NCBI RefSeq assembly: GCF_963576615.1
Contig: NC_088708.1
Location: forward strand, 67,352,672-67,416,671
DNA length: 64,000 bases
From: Watersipora subatra
Lineage: Eukaryota; Bryozoa; Gymnolaemata; Cheilostomatida; Watersiporidae
Direction: 5' to 3'
The notes beneath the pieces were generated by a model. The model was not told where the DNA came from. It searched no databases and was given only the letters and a program-made list of their open reading frames with translations. Shown here one piece after another: positions 50,097-62,596 of this stretch. How positions within the stretch are numbered: position 1 is the stretch's first letter; the number at the start of each line of letters is the position of its first letter. Both the position numbers and the translations under genes were made by a program.

Positions 50097-50256
50097 TCAG
50101 AAATAGTCGTGGTCTTCACAAGGGGGTGGAGCTTTAGTAATGCTGCGACTGTCTTCACTAGTGCTTCCGGGCTTTGTTAGAAATAGTCATGCTCTTCACT
50201 AGGGGGTGGAGCTTTAGTAACACTGCGCCTGTCTTCACTAGTGATTCCGGGCTTCA
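50097..50256 (-). repeat. 80-bp tandem duplication across the CXXC1 stop codon
   Basis: On the minus strand, copy 1 encodes [20 protein letters not shown] then EHDYF and TAA (50177). Copy 2, entirely in the 3' UTR, encodes KPGSTSEDSRSITKAPPPCE then DHDYF and TGA (50097). The copies are offset by exactly 80 bp. Confidence 0.93.
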
Positions 50257-53200
50257 ACGTCACTACGGTGACAGCACCTGATTTCTTTGTAATTCCATGT
50301 TGGGTTGGTGCAATTGCCCGTGCAGCTAATGGACTTGGAGCTATCGGCTTCAAAGTGGTTTGATTGCGACTTAATGTTTTTATAATTGGATGACTCGTTG
50401 TGGCAGGTTGTATTGATAGGTTTGTTGTCACTGTTCTAATGCCTGGCTGCTGTAGGTTGTTAGTTATTATCATTTTGGCAGTGGGTAGGAGGGTCTGGGT
50501 AGTAATCAGTCCAGCGGTAGGAATTACTGCTGGTTTCTTTATGCTATTCTTCATAAAAGTATTTTTAGAGGTTGAATGAGTCTGGTTAGGTAATGCGGAT
50601 ACAATGCTGTGGGAAGATGTCGAAGGTAATGCAGAATCATCTTCGAGTTTAGTTGTCAAGTTATGCTGCCGCTCGATGGTTCTAGGCGCTGTTGAAATGG
50701 GCTGTACAGGAATAGATGTAGTTTTTGCAGTAACAGCACGAGGACTGCTTTGTATGGGTGCAACCTGGCTCACTACAGGTTTTGCTTTCATCGTGCTAGA
50801 GGAAGCTGCTGTGTTCACGGTTGGCTCTGGAGACTTTGGACACGCAGTGGGTCTAGCAGAAGCTTGCATTCTCTCAAAAGCTTCATGGTCTACAGTTTGG
50901 TGAAGAAGGAGGCTCATGAGACCAGCCCGATTAGTCATAGCCATCCGGGTATTGCGCTCCCTCTCAAGCAGCTCGTCTATCTTCATCCACTGCAGAGAAT
51001 TCAAAAACAATTCGGAGTTGTGTAAACATGTGAGGTGTATAACTAAAGCACACCAGAGCCTATTAGATCATACCTAATACTATTAGACTAGACCAGCAGT
51101 ACTTAATAAAAAGGCTATCGATAGTTTTTGGCTGTAAAAAGCTGGTTACAAAGAAAAATGCTTTTTCTTTACCAGATATCATATTATTGACTGGGTGCTG
51201 ATAACCATTTTGATTTGTGTGATCATGACAATCTTCAACCAACTATAGAAAGGAGCGTTCACTAAAATTGGTAATTTTGAAGAAGTGTTAAAATATATAT
51301 TTGAAAAGCAGCTATACAAAGGTTATATTTGGGTTTTTAACACATTTTAGATGAGCTGATGCAAGATACCCACTTGTCGAACCTTGTCCGCATCTATCTC
51401 AGCACGCCGCATCCTCTCCCATCTAAAGTGGTGGGGACAACTTTTTTTTGCATTCTTGCAAAGCTCATCAGAATCATTGAACACGTTTTTAGAGAGTGGA
51501 CAACCGCATATCTCATCATCAGCTATCTGTAACACGTGCAGAAATTAATTTTTAGACATTTCTGCCTTTTAGTAGAAGAGTTGCTGTCTACTTCCGCCTC
51601 TATCAATGACATACCGTGAAGTGATGAGGACTTTTAGGATGAGAGGAACATGCAAATAACAGTAGCCAGAAGGCATCTAAGTGAGCCTATTATAAGCCAG
51701 AAGGCATCTAAGTAAACCTATTATAAACCAGATGGCATATACGTGAACCTATCACAAGCCAGATGGCATGTAAGTGAACCTATCATAAACCAGATGGCAT
51801 GTAAGTGAACCTATCATAAACCAGATGACATGTAAGTGAACCTATCATAAGCCAGATGGCATGTACGTGAACCTATCATAAGCCAAATGGCATGTAAGTG
51901 AACCTATCATAAACTAGATGGCATGTAAATGAACCTATCATAAACCAGATGGCATGAAGTGAACCTATCATGAACCAGATGACATGTAAGTGAACCTATC
52001 ATAAGCAAGATGGCATCTACGTAAACCTATCACAAACCAGATGGCATATAAGTGAACCTATTATAAGCCAGATGGCATGTAAGTAAACCTATCATAAACC
52101 AGATGACATGTAAGTGAATCTATCATAAACAACAGAGGTGTACCTTTGGATCCTTAGCATGCTCTGCGCATATCACTTTCAGCCTCTTACAATATGATTT
52201 GGTGGGTGCATTGTAATGATCACATATCGTGTCTCCTCCAATAATCGACTTGAATGATCCAGCAAAAGACATGTCTCTCTCTATCTATTTGTGAAAAAGT
52301 GTTGAGTAAAGTGCATGCCTACAATTCTTCATAGACAGAAAAACATTTGATACTCAAACCACAAGCGGATTCTGAGAAGAAGGCATGTAAATACCTTTAT
52401 GAAACACTTTTCCATGTGCTTGAAGGCGTTGCTCTGTCTGACTTCATGTCCGCAAGTAACACAATAAACAAACAAGTCCATGTCTTCTTCCTCCTCATCA
52501 GAATTACTCTAACACAAAAATCGAGAATCATCGCAGAGGTAACAAGTGCTCCATCGTAGAACGATCCTTCATGGAATCACTAGACCCATGAGTTGTTGTA
52601 GGAATACCGTAAATCAGTGACCCGTTTTATAGAAAAACCATCATGAAATTTCAAAAACAAGGACATGTATGGGCTTTCCATGAAAATATCAAAACACAAA
52701 GCAGTTCTGTGAATACCTCCTCATCAGAGTCTTCCTGTTTCACTTTTTCCAGCTTGCCCCGCTCCACAAGCTTGTCAAGCTCTCGATGTTTCTCATCCAG
52801 TGACTGAAGATGATTTTTGGCAAGCTGAATCTTCTCTTTGATATCTGCTAACTCCTTTTTGTCCTTCTGCTCAGCCACACACGGAGAGCTCTGCCACTGG
52901 GCGATGCGACGGGGCATCATTTCGGTCAACCTCCTGTGTACCAAGAGCCAATACTAAGTTAAACATCTCGCATCTATTAAACAACCAAATCTACAGAAAT
53001 TTATTTCAAAATCTGCTTAGGAATTTATTATATTACATTGCTAACTGATTGAGAACAATAAATATTTCAACAAGATAGCTTACATTGCAGCAAGAGTCAT
53101 CCCGCAGTCATCAGAACAGTACTTGGAATTGGGTCTTGCAGCATTTTGACATCGTGGACCATAGCACTGCCTTGAAACCAACCGCGACATAGACTTGGAT

Positions 53201-56200
53201 GGCTTATTTTCATCCTGGTTTTTCCTCGTGTACTAAAATAGTGTAATGATATAAGAAGTCAGCGGGTTGGTTGTGCGAGACCACTGTCTACAGCTGCATT
53301 TTTCAACTTTATGGTAGGTCAATATACAATATCAACATACAATAACAAACTAAACTTGCATTATCTTCCGAGAAATATACAAACACTCACAGGCCTCCGC
53401 GGTTTTGGCAACGAGACCGCCTTAGGCTTGCGTCCTCTCTTCTGTTTTGGAGGTTTTGGGGGCTTTTGATGAGAAATTGGCTTAGGTGGTTTAGCAACAG
53501 GAGGACTTGGAATAGACCTTTGCTCAGTTTTGGCGAACTTCTCATCGTCAGGTTTGATACCCTGAGTGTAGAGTAACAAAGACTTGCCAGTGTTAGAAGC
53601 ATAAGTTAGTTGACAAGTAGGTGGCTATTATAATACTAACATCAGATGGATTGATCAGTGAGACCACAGGAATAACCTCTCATAAATCTCACACTTTTTT
53701 GTTCTGCATTTCATTTGCCATCACATTAGCGAGTGTGGCTATCATTCCATCTAACTATCAAGCAAGGTACTGTCACTTTACACCTTTCATGCACCACAAA
53801 TGCCAATATTTCATGATTGGATCAAGAATGAAATAATGATCACTGTACATAGTAAAATAAATAGTGTACACTGAAGCGATAAACACCTGCGGATGACAAA
53901 AAGCTGCTAGAGAGAAAATGTTCCAAACTAGTTGCATATGCAGTTTAAAATTTCGTATGTATGCATGATTTTACTGTGTAAAACAAGACTACAATATTAA
54001 AGAAGGAGATGAGAAGCAAAGACAGACCATCAGTTGAGTTGGTTACATATGCAAAAATTATAACTGCACATTATTTAACTAATATACAAACTTTAATCAG
54101 TAGTTTTAAAACCAAATTTGGTCGCTGCTGATTACAAAATCGAACAGCTAGACTTGTAGACCAATTATGATGGTACAGACTTGTCTAGACAATTTTTTCT
54201 GATAATTGATGCTTCATTTGATCTAGGAAGAAGTCTATGAAACTAGATGAGTCTCGAAAACAAAGATGGGTGGGTCTATACAGTTGATGGCGCCTTCAGC
54301 GACTGACAAAGGTAAACATGGCAGCAATTAACAAACACCCAAAATAAAATTACACTCAGAGTTATCTCTCCTAACAGCGATGTTTCTATAAGTCATCTAT
54401 CTATAAGTCATCTATCTATAAGTCATCTGTCTATAAGTCATCGGTCAATAAGACGTCTGTCTATAAGTTGTCTGTCTAAAAGTCGTCTGTCTAAAGGTCG
54501 TCTGTCTATAAGTCATCTGCCTATAAGACATCCGTCTATAAGTCGTCCCTCTATAAGTCATCAGTCTGTAAGTCATCCGTCTATAAGCCAACCGTCTATA
54601 AGTTATCCGTCTATAAGTCATCCATCCGTCTATAAGCCATCTATTTATAAGTCATCTGTCTATAAGTATATAATGTTCAGCAAGTTTTTAAAAGCAGTTA
54701 ATGCTTTCTACATGCACGAGTTAGCTTTTATATTTAAAAATAATACATTTTTATCACTTACTAGTCAATCCCTTGAAATTGATAGTTTGTAAAACCCTAG
54801 CTTTAGCTGGATGAGCTCCAAATAATTACCCCTGAACTTACCAATTGCTTGCACTGTCGTAGTCTACACTTCTGGCGCACTTTGTTTGGGCCACCAAACT
54901 TCTTCATATCCTTTCAATACAACCACAAAAAGCTTAACTCCAAGATAGATGATTATTAGAGTGGAGACGGAGTGGCCCTAAACACAATACTATCCACAAA
55001 ATGTAAAGATTTTGATAATTGGATGGATGTCAATAGATCCTATAAAACAATACAGACTAATATTACACATACCACCAATACAGATCCAATAAAAACTACT
55101 CAATTATTCATGCCATAATTATTGTTTTATTTTAACTATCTACTGTATTCTGGTTTTACTAGCTACAACCCAGTCATAAATTCTATGAGCCACCAGACCA
55201 GCTGAAATGTGTCAACCTTGGTTTCTTTACAAAGGAGACACGATGCTACTCAGACAACCAGTAAGTGAACATGGAGTTTCTGAGAACGACATCATACATA
55301 TAATACTATGTTGACTGTTTCTCAGCTCTAGACTGTAGGTCTAAGTCATTTTTTTAACAACATATCTACGGTAAGACAATATATGAAATTTACTTGACTA
55401 CATTTCATATCGGTTTGAAAGTAAATGCATAGCCAAACATGATGCCAGTTGAGGACTTGGTTGTTCTTTTTTAAATTATGGGGCATTAACAGGTTAGCAT
55501 TGTTAAATATGAGCAAGTTCATGGCTTTTCCTTTTTTGATTAGGTTCTTCGTTTCAAGTTGCTACAGATATTCTAGTGATAATTTACTGTTGAAGGTACG
55601 TTAATGGTAAATATTTACAGGCACGCCGTTGCTATGGCGATGTAGCATGCAATGAAGATTGTAATTGATGCTTTGTAAAGCGTGTCTTAAAGAGATAACA
55701 TAATATTCTGATGGCAAAAAAGCAGGTACTAAAGCACAGGTGACACGCTTTTTAATGTAAGTCACTCATATAAGATACGAGATCCTATGTAAGACTTCAA
55801 CCTGAAACTGTTACAACTACACGGTTAACATGTAGCAAACTATAGCTATCACAGCGGCATCACAAATATAGAGCAAATAGCGGGTGAAGCGAATTATTCA
55901 ATGGAAAACAGAACAAACCTTGCAAAAGTCACAGACACCGCAGTCATCCACCCTCGCACAGTTTACACACGCCATGCACTGTCGGTTGGCTGAGGATTTA
56001 CCATGTAGTCTATGTTTCTTTGACTGCAATATAAAAATGATCGGCTGACCTTAGCTTATCAGTTTGTTAAGGGAAAACAAATGAAATAATTTCTCAAGCT
56101 AGTCGTCCTGTCACCATAAAATGTTTAGATTTAATAAAAGCAATCATCTGCTGAAACGCTACCTTCTTGGATGGAGGCTCGTCATCATCCGCATCTTCAT

Positions 56201-58798
56201 CATGTTTCTCTTTGTGTTTCTTGTATTTGATTTTGAGAGATGGCTCCTCACTCTGACATTCTGCACAGTAGTATCTTTTAATGTTGGATGCCTTATCAGG
56301 GGTGATCTTAATGCATTTTCCATGAAACCATTCTCCGCACTGGTCACAGGCTCTGGGTTAAAGCAATGAGTTGCGACAGTTTCAAAGCTATTTTTAATAT
56401 GCAAAAAAATACTTTTAGCAAAACATAGAGGATAGGTATCATTCGTGATAATTTTCATCACTCCATAAAAATTTTGCTTTTAATTCACTAAAAGCAATTG
56501 GCCTATTTATTATGAGTAAAGAGTGGTGTTTCAACCAAAGACCAATAAAGGATTTTTATAAAGAAGGCTGATGGTAAAGCATGGCTAAACATCACAATGC
56601 AGTTTCCAACAAACTCTGACAATTTTCTCATTTTCATCTAAAAGGAAATGGTGAGACGAAAAATATATTTTTCTCGTATGGCATATTGCATATTTTCTGT
56701 TAAACGGGCTCATTACTACAGATGATACCAGAAAAACAGGTCGAACGACAGCTTAAAACTTATGTTAATATTGTCTCATTATGTTTCAAAGCTAGTTATT
56801 GTATAATAGTCATAACTTAATACCGAGACTGATTTTGAGTTAACGATATGTAAGTAACATAACATTAACTAAAAATACATATCATACGTGTTCAAATAGA
56901 GATATTAGTCATTCTGTATTATCTCTATATGAACATAAAAACAGCAGCTGGAAAAATAATTTAGTCATTCTTAAGAATATTTGAATAAAAGCAGTAAACT
57001 ATTTACCATAAAACCTCTAACTGTGCGCCATGACATTCTATTTTTCGACCCTTCTTCTCTATTGGCGGTGAATTGGAGGTGACGTTTAAATAGAGGCCGG
57101 AGTTTTATTTTTCAAATGGCACGTCAGAATTTTGGGAAAATAAATTCAGCCCTTTTACGGGCAAACTGACTGTCGCCTATATTTTGCCCTATTTTTCGGT
57201 GGAGCCATGTTAAATCTTTTGGATGCAGCAAATCTGCTAACTTATCAAACCTCTAACTTGTCAAAAATTTTTTAATAAAATATGCATTGGGAAGCTGAGA
57301 AATGACTCTACCAGTTGTTATCTAGTGCTTGCAATTAATCTGCGATAATATTATTATAGTCTGTCCCTTGCTTTGTAATTTGTTGGATCTTTCAATTTTT
57401 TATTTCATTCTAAATTTGAAGGCACATTTTTATTTTATATCTATATTTAACAATATCGAATGAAAGCTCGGTGTCCTCATTGATATGTTTGCTACAGTTT
57501 GCAGCCAAAATTAGCTTTTTATGTGCAATAGAAGTGGAGTTATGAGCGTCGATCCGTTGTAAGCCGTGTTAGGATAACTGCAAGGATGCTATCAAATAAC
57601 ACGCTATAAATCTGCAAATTTTTAAGTTATATAATAATAATCGATCAAATGCTACAAAGAGAAATATTCATGAATAAGCGACATCAACGAACCATACTTA
57701 TATTAAATGCAGAAACAAAAATTAACGTTTTTAAAACAAAAATATTTCCATCATTTGCTCGGATAGTTGCGTTCTGATTGTTGCTTTCGATGGAACGAGC
57801 TTCTTTTGGTTCTCCAATACCTTCCACAATGTCTTCTGACCTCAATTCTTCTTCTGCACTGCTGAACTAATTAGAGTTCAAACAATTTTTTAGCAGAGCA
57901 AAACTCTTACGCGCTGCATTTAGCACAAACGCATGATGCATCACATTAAAGTTTTGCTCTCTAAACGTGACCTTTGTCCCAAAAAATGCAAACCGTTTTT
58001 TTATATATGTACATCGAAGCATGAAGACCGCGTTAAACAAGGAACTACTATTAACCTGAGACAGTTAGTAATTATTTCTATGGTGTTGCTTTCAACATTT
58101 TAACAAAAAAACAAAAAGCTTTGGAATTGGACAACGAGAGAATTAATTGTTATTGATGTAAATAATTCATTATTAATACAATTTTGAGAACATTTTTCTA
58201 CTGATCAATTGATATTATGGGCTCGCAAAAATCAAATAATGTCAAAGTGGCGGGCAAATGGAGTATTGCAGTGGCGTTCAATTAGAGAGTGGCGCTCTAT
58301 TTTCAACCCTTCTCTCAGGGAGATGGTCAAATGGAGGTGGCATTGAAATGGAGGTGGCTTTCAATTAGAAGTTTTATGGTATGTTATGTTTAACTAAAAA
58401 TATAGGTTTTAACTAGCGCATTTCATTTAAAAGTATTGACACATATTATACTTAATTAATTTGAATCAGAACCATCATATGATTCAAGTTAAAGTCTAAT
58501 AAACCAAAGTGCAAAAGAACATTTTCTGTATCTGCTGTATAATAAAACTATCAAAACAAACATAGATAACAATGAACCCAGCATTCAACTAAAACAAATT
58601 GTAACACTTTGAGGAAACACTGAGCCATTAAATTTTCCTTCTAATCACGTTCATTTACGTTCTGTTATTTTCTCCATCCATACAATACGGCTCATAGCCG
58701 GTGGCAAAAAAATCATAAAATATCGATACAAATACTCACATCATGAAAGATTTAGAATCAGTGGACCGGCAGATACAATACCTCTGTTTCTCAGACAT
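50177..58798 (-). CDS. CXXC1: CXXC finger protein 1 (CFP1), SET1/COMPASS subunit
   Basis: Orthologue of human CXXC1, which binds unmethylated CpG and brings SETD1A/B H3K4 methyltransferase to promoters. Eleven exons join in phase to 726 aa (human 656): 58740-58798, 56163-56352, 55919-56023, 54842-54910, 53391-53561, 53084-53232, 52717-52933, 52395-52508, 52144-52284, 51374-51526, 50177-50989. The PHD finger starts [13 protein letters not shown] (C8, C10) and continues [12 protein letters not shown] and YYCAEC. The CXXC domain is about 99-138 with all eight cysteines (C99, C102, C105, C111, C114, C117, C133, C138) and KFGG at 122-125. A Pro/Lys linker has an AT-hook-like RGRKPK. Then come [22 protein letters not shown], a coiled coil (about 260-315) and a Cys/His-rich SET1-interaction region to [15 protein letters not shown]. 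About 230 residues of Thr/Ser/Pro-rich sequence follow that human CXXC1 lacks. Confidence 0.96.
51668..52132. repeat. 31-bp minisatellite, about 15 copies
   Basis: Unit AAGCCAGATGGCATGTAAGT followed by GAACCTATCAT, in CXXC1 intron 9. GTAAGTGA is on the strand opposite to CXXC1 transcription, so it is not a sense donor here. Confidence 0.92.
54385..54668. repeat. 15-bp minisatellite
   Basis: About 18 copies of CTATAAGTCATCTGT with variants, in CXXC1 intron 4. Confidence 0.9.
57004..58381. mobile_element. 1.4-kb DNA transposon relic with TACCATAAAACCTCTAA ends
   Basis: It starts TACCATAAAACCTCTAACTG and ends CAATTAGAAGTTTTATGGTA. Subterminal blocks (CTCTATTTTTCGACCCTTCT and GGAGGTGACGTTTAAATAGA on the left; related blocks on the right) extend the inverted repeat. 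No intact ORF. It fills much of the 2.4-kb CXXC1 intron 1. A fragment of the family is at 25435-25562. Confidence 0.8.
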
Positions 58799-59921
58799 GA
58801 CTAACTTTAGCTATAACTTTCCTGCAAAATAAAGAAGTGATTACAACCAAGAAACTTTAAATGTGTAAACCAGATTATAATCGAGATAAACATATCAACA
58901 CATGAAACTTCATGTTGAGCATGGCTGAGGCAACTAAAACTAGACAATAGCCAACGTCTGCTTTAACTTTAAAGTTTGACTAAACTGCAATTTTTATAGC
59001 TTATTTGTTTGAAATAGTAATACTAAAACTCTGTTGTATAAAAATATCACTGAAACAAGATACAAACAGATAGTGAAGCCAGACCCCAAAATGAGCATAC
59101 AATATGTACAAGCAGCAAGACTCCCAAGACATCAAAATATCCAATTAAAAATGTCAAAATGTCAATTAGAAACCTCAAGAGGGAGGAATCAATCATAGAA
59201 AATGAGTCAGTAATAGAAAATTAGTCAGTCGCCCTGCCAGAAAACCGCCAAAGAAACAATGGAAATGAGTCAAATTATTACACGTATACAGACCTACCAT
59301 CCTCTGTCAGACACAACCTAAATACCATGAGTAAGTCGCGAGCTCCACCCTACATGTCTACACCAGCTAGAGACTTATGCAAACAAGATACCTTCGCACA
59401 CCTGACATAAAGAATTGAGCCTTGACCCTCAACCTACTCCCCACAGGCTAGCCTTCCCACATGCTAGATAACTATAAAAGATCTCAGCTCCAATGACAGC
59501 CTTTCTCTTTCCTAAGAGCCTGCAGAGCTTGCTCGCTCTCTCTCTCTCTTTTATCAAGGACTTGCTTAGACTCTCTGCTAAAAATCTTCTCTCCCCTGCC
59601 AGTGGATTCTTTCCCTCCCCCACCAGCCAAAACTCTCTACCTATGGACTGTCACAACTCGAGTTAGACTGTCGAGACTCACAGCCATACGAAACTGAGCA
59701 AACAAACATAGATGACCGTTCAAGTAAGGGTGTAACATTCATTAGCTATGTTAACCTTTAGTCATTACTATTATCGTTTAAAATTTTGTGTGTTTTTGGA
59801 CTTATAGATAAAGTAACTTCTATTGGTAAATATTAATTTTGCTTAAAATAACTTAACACTTTCATTAGTGCCCAAATCAGTAATAATCAAATTAGTTCCC
59901 ACAAGCTAAGCAAAAGTGCAC

Positions 59922-61136
59922 ATGAAGTAAACGCTCATAGCCAGATGAACAACACTCTTGTACAAGGTGGTGGCCATGAAAAGGGCCCTTTGGGAGAAAA
60001 TCAGCTCGGAACTATAGGCTATAGTCCGAGTCGATCACGAGGGTCAGGTCAGATCGCGAAGACTACTCGCTTTGGAGGAGCATTCTGTGCGGTAGAGCGC
60101 CGTGGTTGCGGCTGATGTGTGTTAGAACTAGCTTACGGTATTTATGGGTAATAAGCGGGCGTATCGGAGAGAGGACTTGTAAAGCGGAGGTAATAGACAC
60201 TCGTTTTGTTTGTTTTGCGCTAACTTTTGTGGTAAGATTTGACTGGATCTTATCATTTTGCTGTCTTATCCATGTGTGTAACCAATTACAGTCAGTAAAA
60301 TTGACCTATATTATTTTAACCAATTATCTTAGTTTTTGCCATTTTTGTGTGTATATAAGAACATGCAATCGTGTTGTTAGAGCAGTCTGCTCGTGTTGTG
60401 CTTTGTGCTGATATTTGTGAATAAACTTTGACGCTTTCTCAAAGTGTTGTTAATTGATTCATAGCAGACTATCTAGTAGGGAGCACTAGCTATATTTGTT
60501 TTGTCTTCTCCTCATAAGCCGTGGCTTAAGACTGCGTTTCATAGCTGCAGCCACACAAGGCTTCGAGGGACGACAGACAGATTTGGCGAGTCTGTAACGC
60601 TGTGCGTAGGCACGTGGTATTAGACAGCGAACCACAGCTGCATCCACGCTAGTGCACCACCTCAGCCAGACAAGTGTTCTGCCAACTAATAGGAACTAGA
60701 CATTGAATGATAGTTGGATAATTTCATGCCTGAAGCCGGGTAACTCTAACTTCCAAGAGTTTTGTTCAGTGAGTTACAGTGTTGGGGTATACCGGCAACC
60801 ATGTTACGAGGCCAGTATTCGGTCTGATCCTACGAGGCCAGTCTTCGATCTGATCCTACGAGGCCAGTATTTGGTCTGATCCTACGAGGCCAGTATTCGG
60901 TCTGATCCTACGAGGCCAGTATTCGGTCTGATCCTACGAGGCCAGTATTCGGTCTGATCCTACGAGGCCAGTATTCGGTCTAATCCTACGAGGCCAGTAT
61001 TCGGTCTGATTCTACGGGCCTGTGTTCGGTCCAAATTCGTCAGGGCCAGTCTTCGGTCCAGCTTAGCCAGACTTAGGGTAGCTCCCGTATAATCTTGACG
61101 GTCGGGTGTAGCATCATTAGCGAGTACTACTTTACA
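59922..61136 (+). mobile_element. Insertion in the left arm, LTR-like, about 1.2 kb
   Basis: Absent from the matching position of the right arm, where AAAAGTGCAC runs directly into AAACTAAAC. It contains a TATA-like GTATATAAG at 60351, AATAAA at 60420 and then a GC-richer region with a 26-bp minisatellite. The promoter/poly(A) order resembles an LTR plus leader, but no paired LTR or coding domain is present. Confidence 0.45.
60803..61055. repeat. 26-bp minisatellite, about 9 copies
   Basis: Unit TACGAGGCCAGTATTCGGTC followed by TGATCC, within the insertion at 59922-61136. The last two units are diverged. An antisense open frame of repeated NLDRT/LDRI type arises from it and is not supported as a gene. 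Confidence 0.92.
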
Positions 61137-61245
61137 CAAACTAAACACAGTCAAAATAGAATAAGATGACAAAGTAAATTCAACACTGATGTGGTGTGTG
61201 AATTTGGGTTAGTTATGCATAACATAATTTCTCCCTAAACACATA

Positions 61246-62214
61246 TAACAACACGGCTATATGCGCTGTACCAGTATATTATAATAAAATAATATAACTC
61301 GTAGTACGCGATCATAACTTTTTATTCCTTATTCTGACAACCTAATAGAAGTAGGTTAATCTCACCTAATAACGTTTACTAAACGCAGCACGCCAAATCA
61401 TATAGTGTATTTACTTATTTAACAAGTTCATGTTCGACAAATTACATTCTTTTGCTAGCGTCATCAGTATCAGCTACATGTATATATTCCCAAAACAAAT
61501 CATATTGATTTAATTCGTATAGGATGCGAGTTTTGCTACACAATTGTCCTTGACATTGTATAGCCATACAAGCATCCACGAAAATATCGTCGTTGTACAA
61601 GACGGGGAACCCCAGTCATAGGCTTACTAACCTGAATAGAACATAGAATAAACTATATTAAATTAAATTATAATTAAATTAAAATTAAAAATTAGGCTAA
61701 AATTATTAATTAAACTAGAATGAATTATCATCGTAAACTCAGTTACTAAACTTTTATGGAAATGTTTTATTAGCCATCGCTAAAATTTATTTTAGATTTG
61801 TTTAAAGAGAGCAACTCCAAACCCGTTTCTTAGCACCATAAACAGTAACTGCCTAAATACTAAAAAGTGCATAACTAATGGATTCGTTCATTCACTTGAA
61901 GCCTTTTTGATAAAAAATAAAATAGTACAAATCTGCTTATACTACCATGCTCACCATTGTTACCATATACATGTAAATGTAATGCAACACTCGAAGCTTA
62001 ATTGGCGGTCCAGAAGAGTCCACTGAGGTTGCTGCCACTGAGATTCAAAAGCCAATCTTGACTAGTGAGTTTAGCCACCTGAAAGGATTCCTTTCAAATT
62101 TTGAATCAATAATCTATAAATAGATAAACTATGCTAGAGTACACCTCGTGTTGCAGAGTTAACAGAGGCACCCTAGCTGGCTATTGATCACGCTCATTCT
62201 GGGTTGGTGCCTTC
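61246..62214. other. Spacer of the inverted repeat; no gene seen
   Basis: AT-rich sequence with a simple AATTAAATTA-rich patch near 61650-61720. No exon, RNA gene or further repeat could be supported. Confidence 0.6.
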
Positions 62215-62418
62215 TAGTGTTGAAGATGTTATGTGTGGTTGTGGAGAAATTATGTTACGCATAACTAATCCGAGTTCACACACACAACATCAGTGTTGAA
62301 TTGCTTGTCCTATTATTCTATTTTGATTATGTTTAGTTTGTGCACTTTTGCTTAGCTTGTGGGAACTAATTTAATTATTACTGGTTTAGGTATAGTGAAG
62401 GTGTTAAGCTATTGTAAG

Positions 62419-62596
62419 CAGGCCTGCCAACCCAATAGTGGGGCAATGCGTGAGATTTGGTTTTGGGGCAATTGATGCATCAATGATAGTATATATAAAA
62501 TTGTGGAAATTGGGGCAAAAATCTCACGCATTTTCATTTTTTCTTTGAGGTGATTGCGTGAGTCTCACTCCCAATGCGTGAGAGTTGGCAGGTATG
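62419..62596. mobile_element. 178-bp MITE, copy 2
   Basis: It starts CAGGCCTGCCAACCC and ends GTTGGCAGGTATG, flanked by a perfect 8-bp duplication ATTGTAAG (62411-62418 and 62597-62604). It closely matches copy 1 at 13813-13990, and both are 178 bp. The opposite arm of the inverted repeat (near 59840-59855) keeps the uninterrupted version of the target. Confidence 0.92.

Noticed and set aside
50604-50903. Plus-strand open frames opposite the CXXC1 last exon
   Set aside because: They are shadows of the long Thr/Ser/Pro-rich coding exon and have no start context, homology or splice evidence.
60960-61172. Minus-strand open frame with repeated LDRT-type units
   Set aside because: It is derived from the 26-bp minisatellite within the LTR-like insertion.
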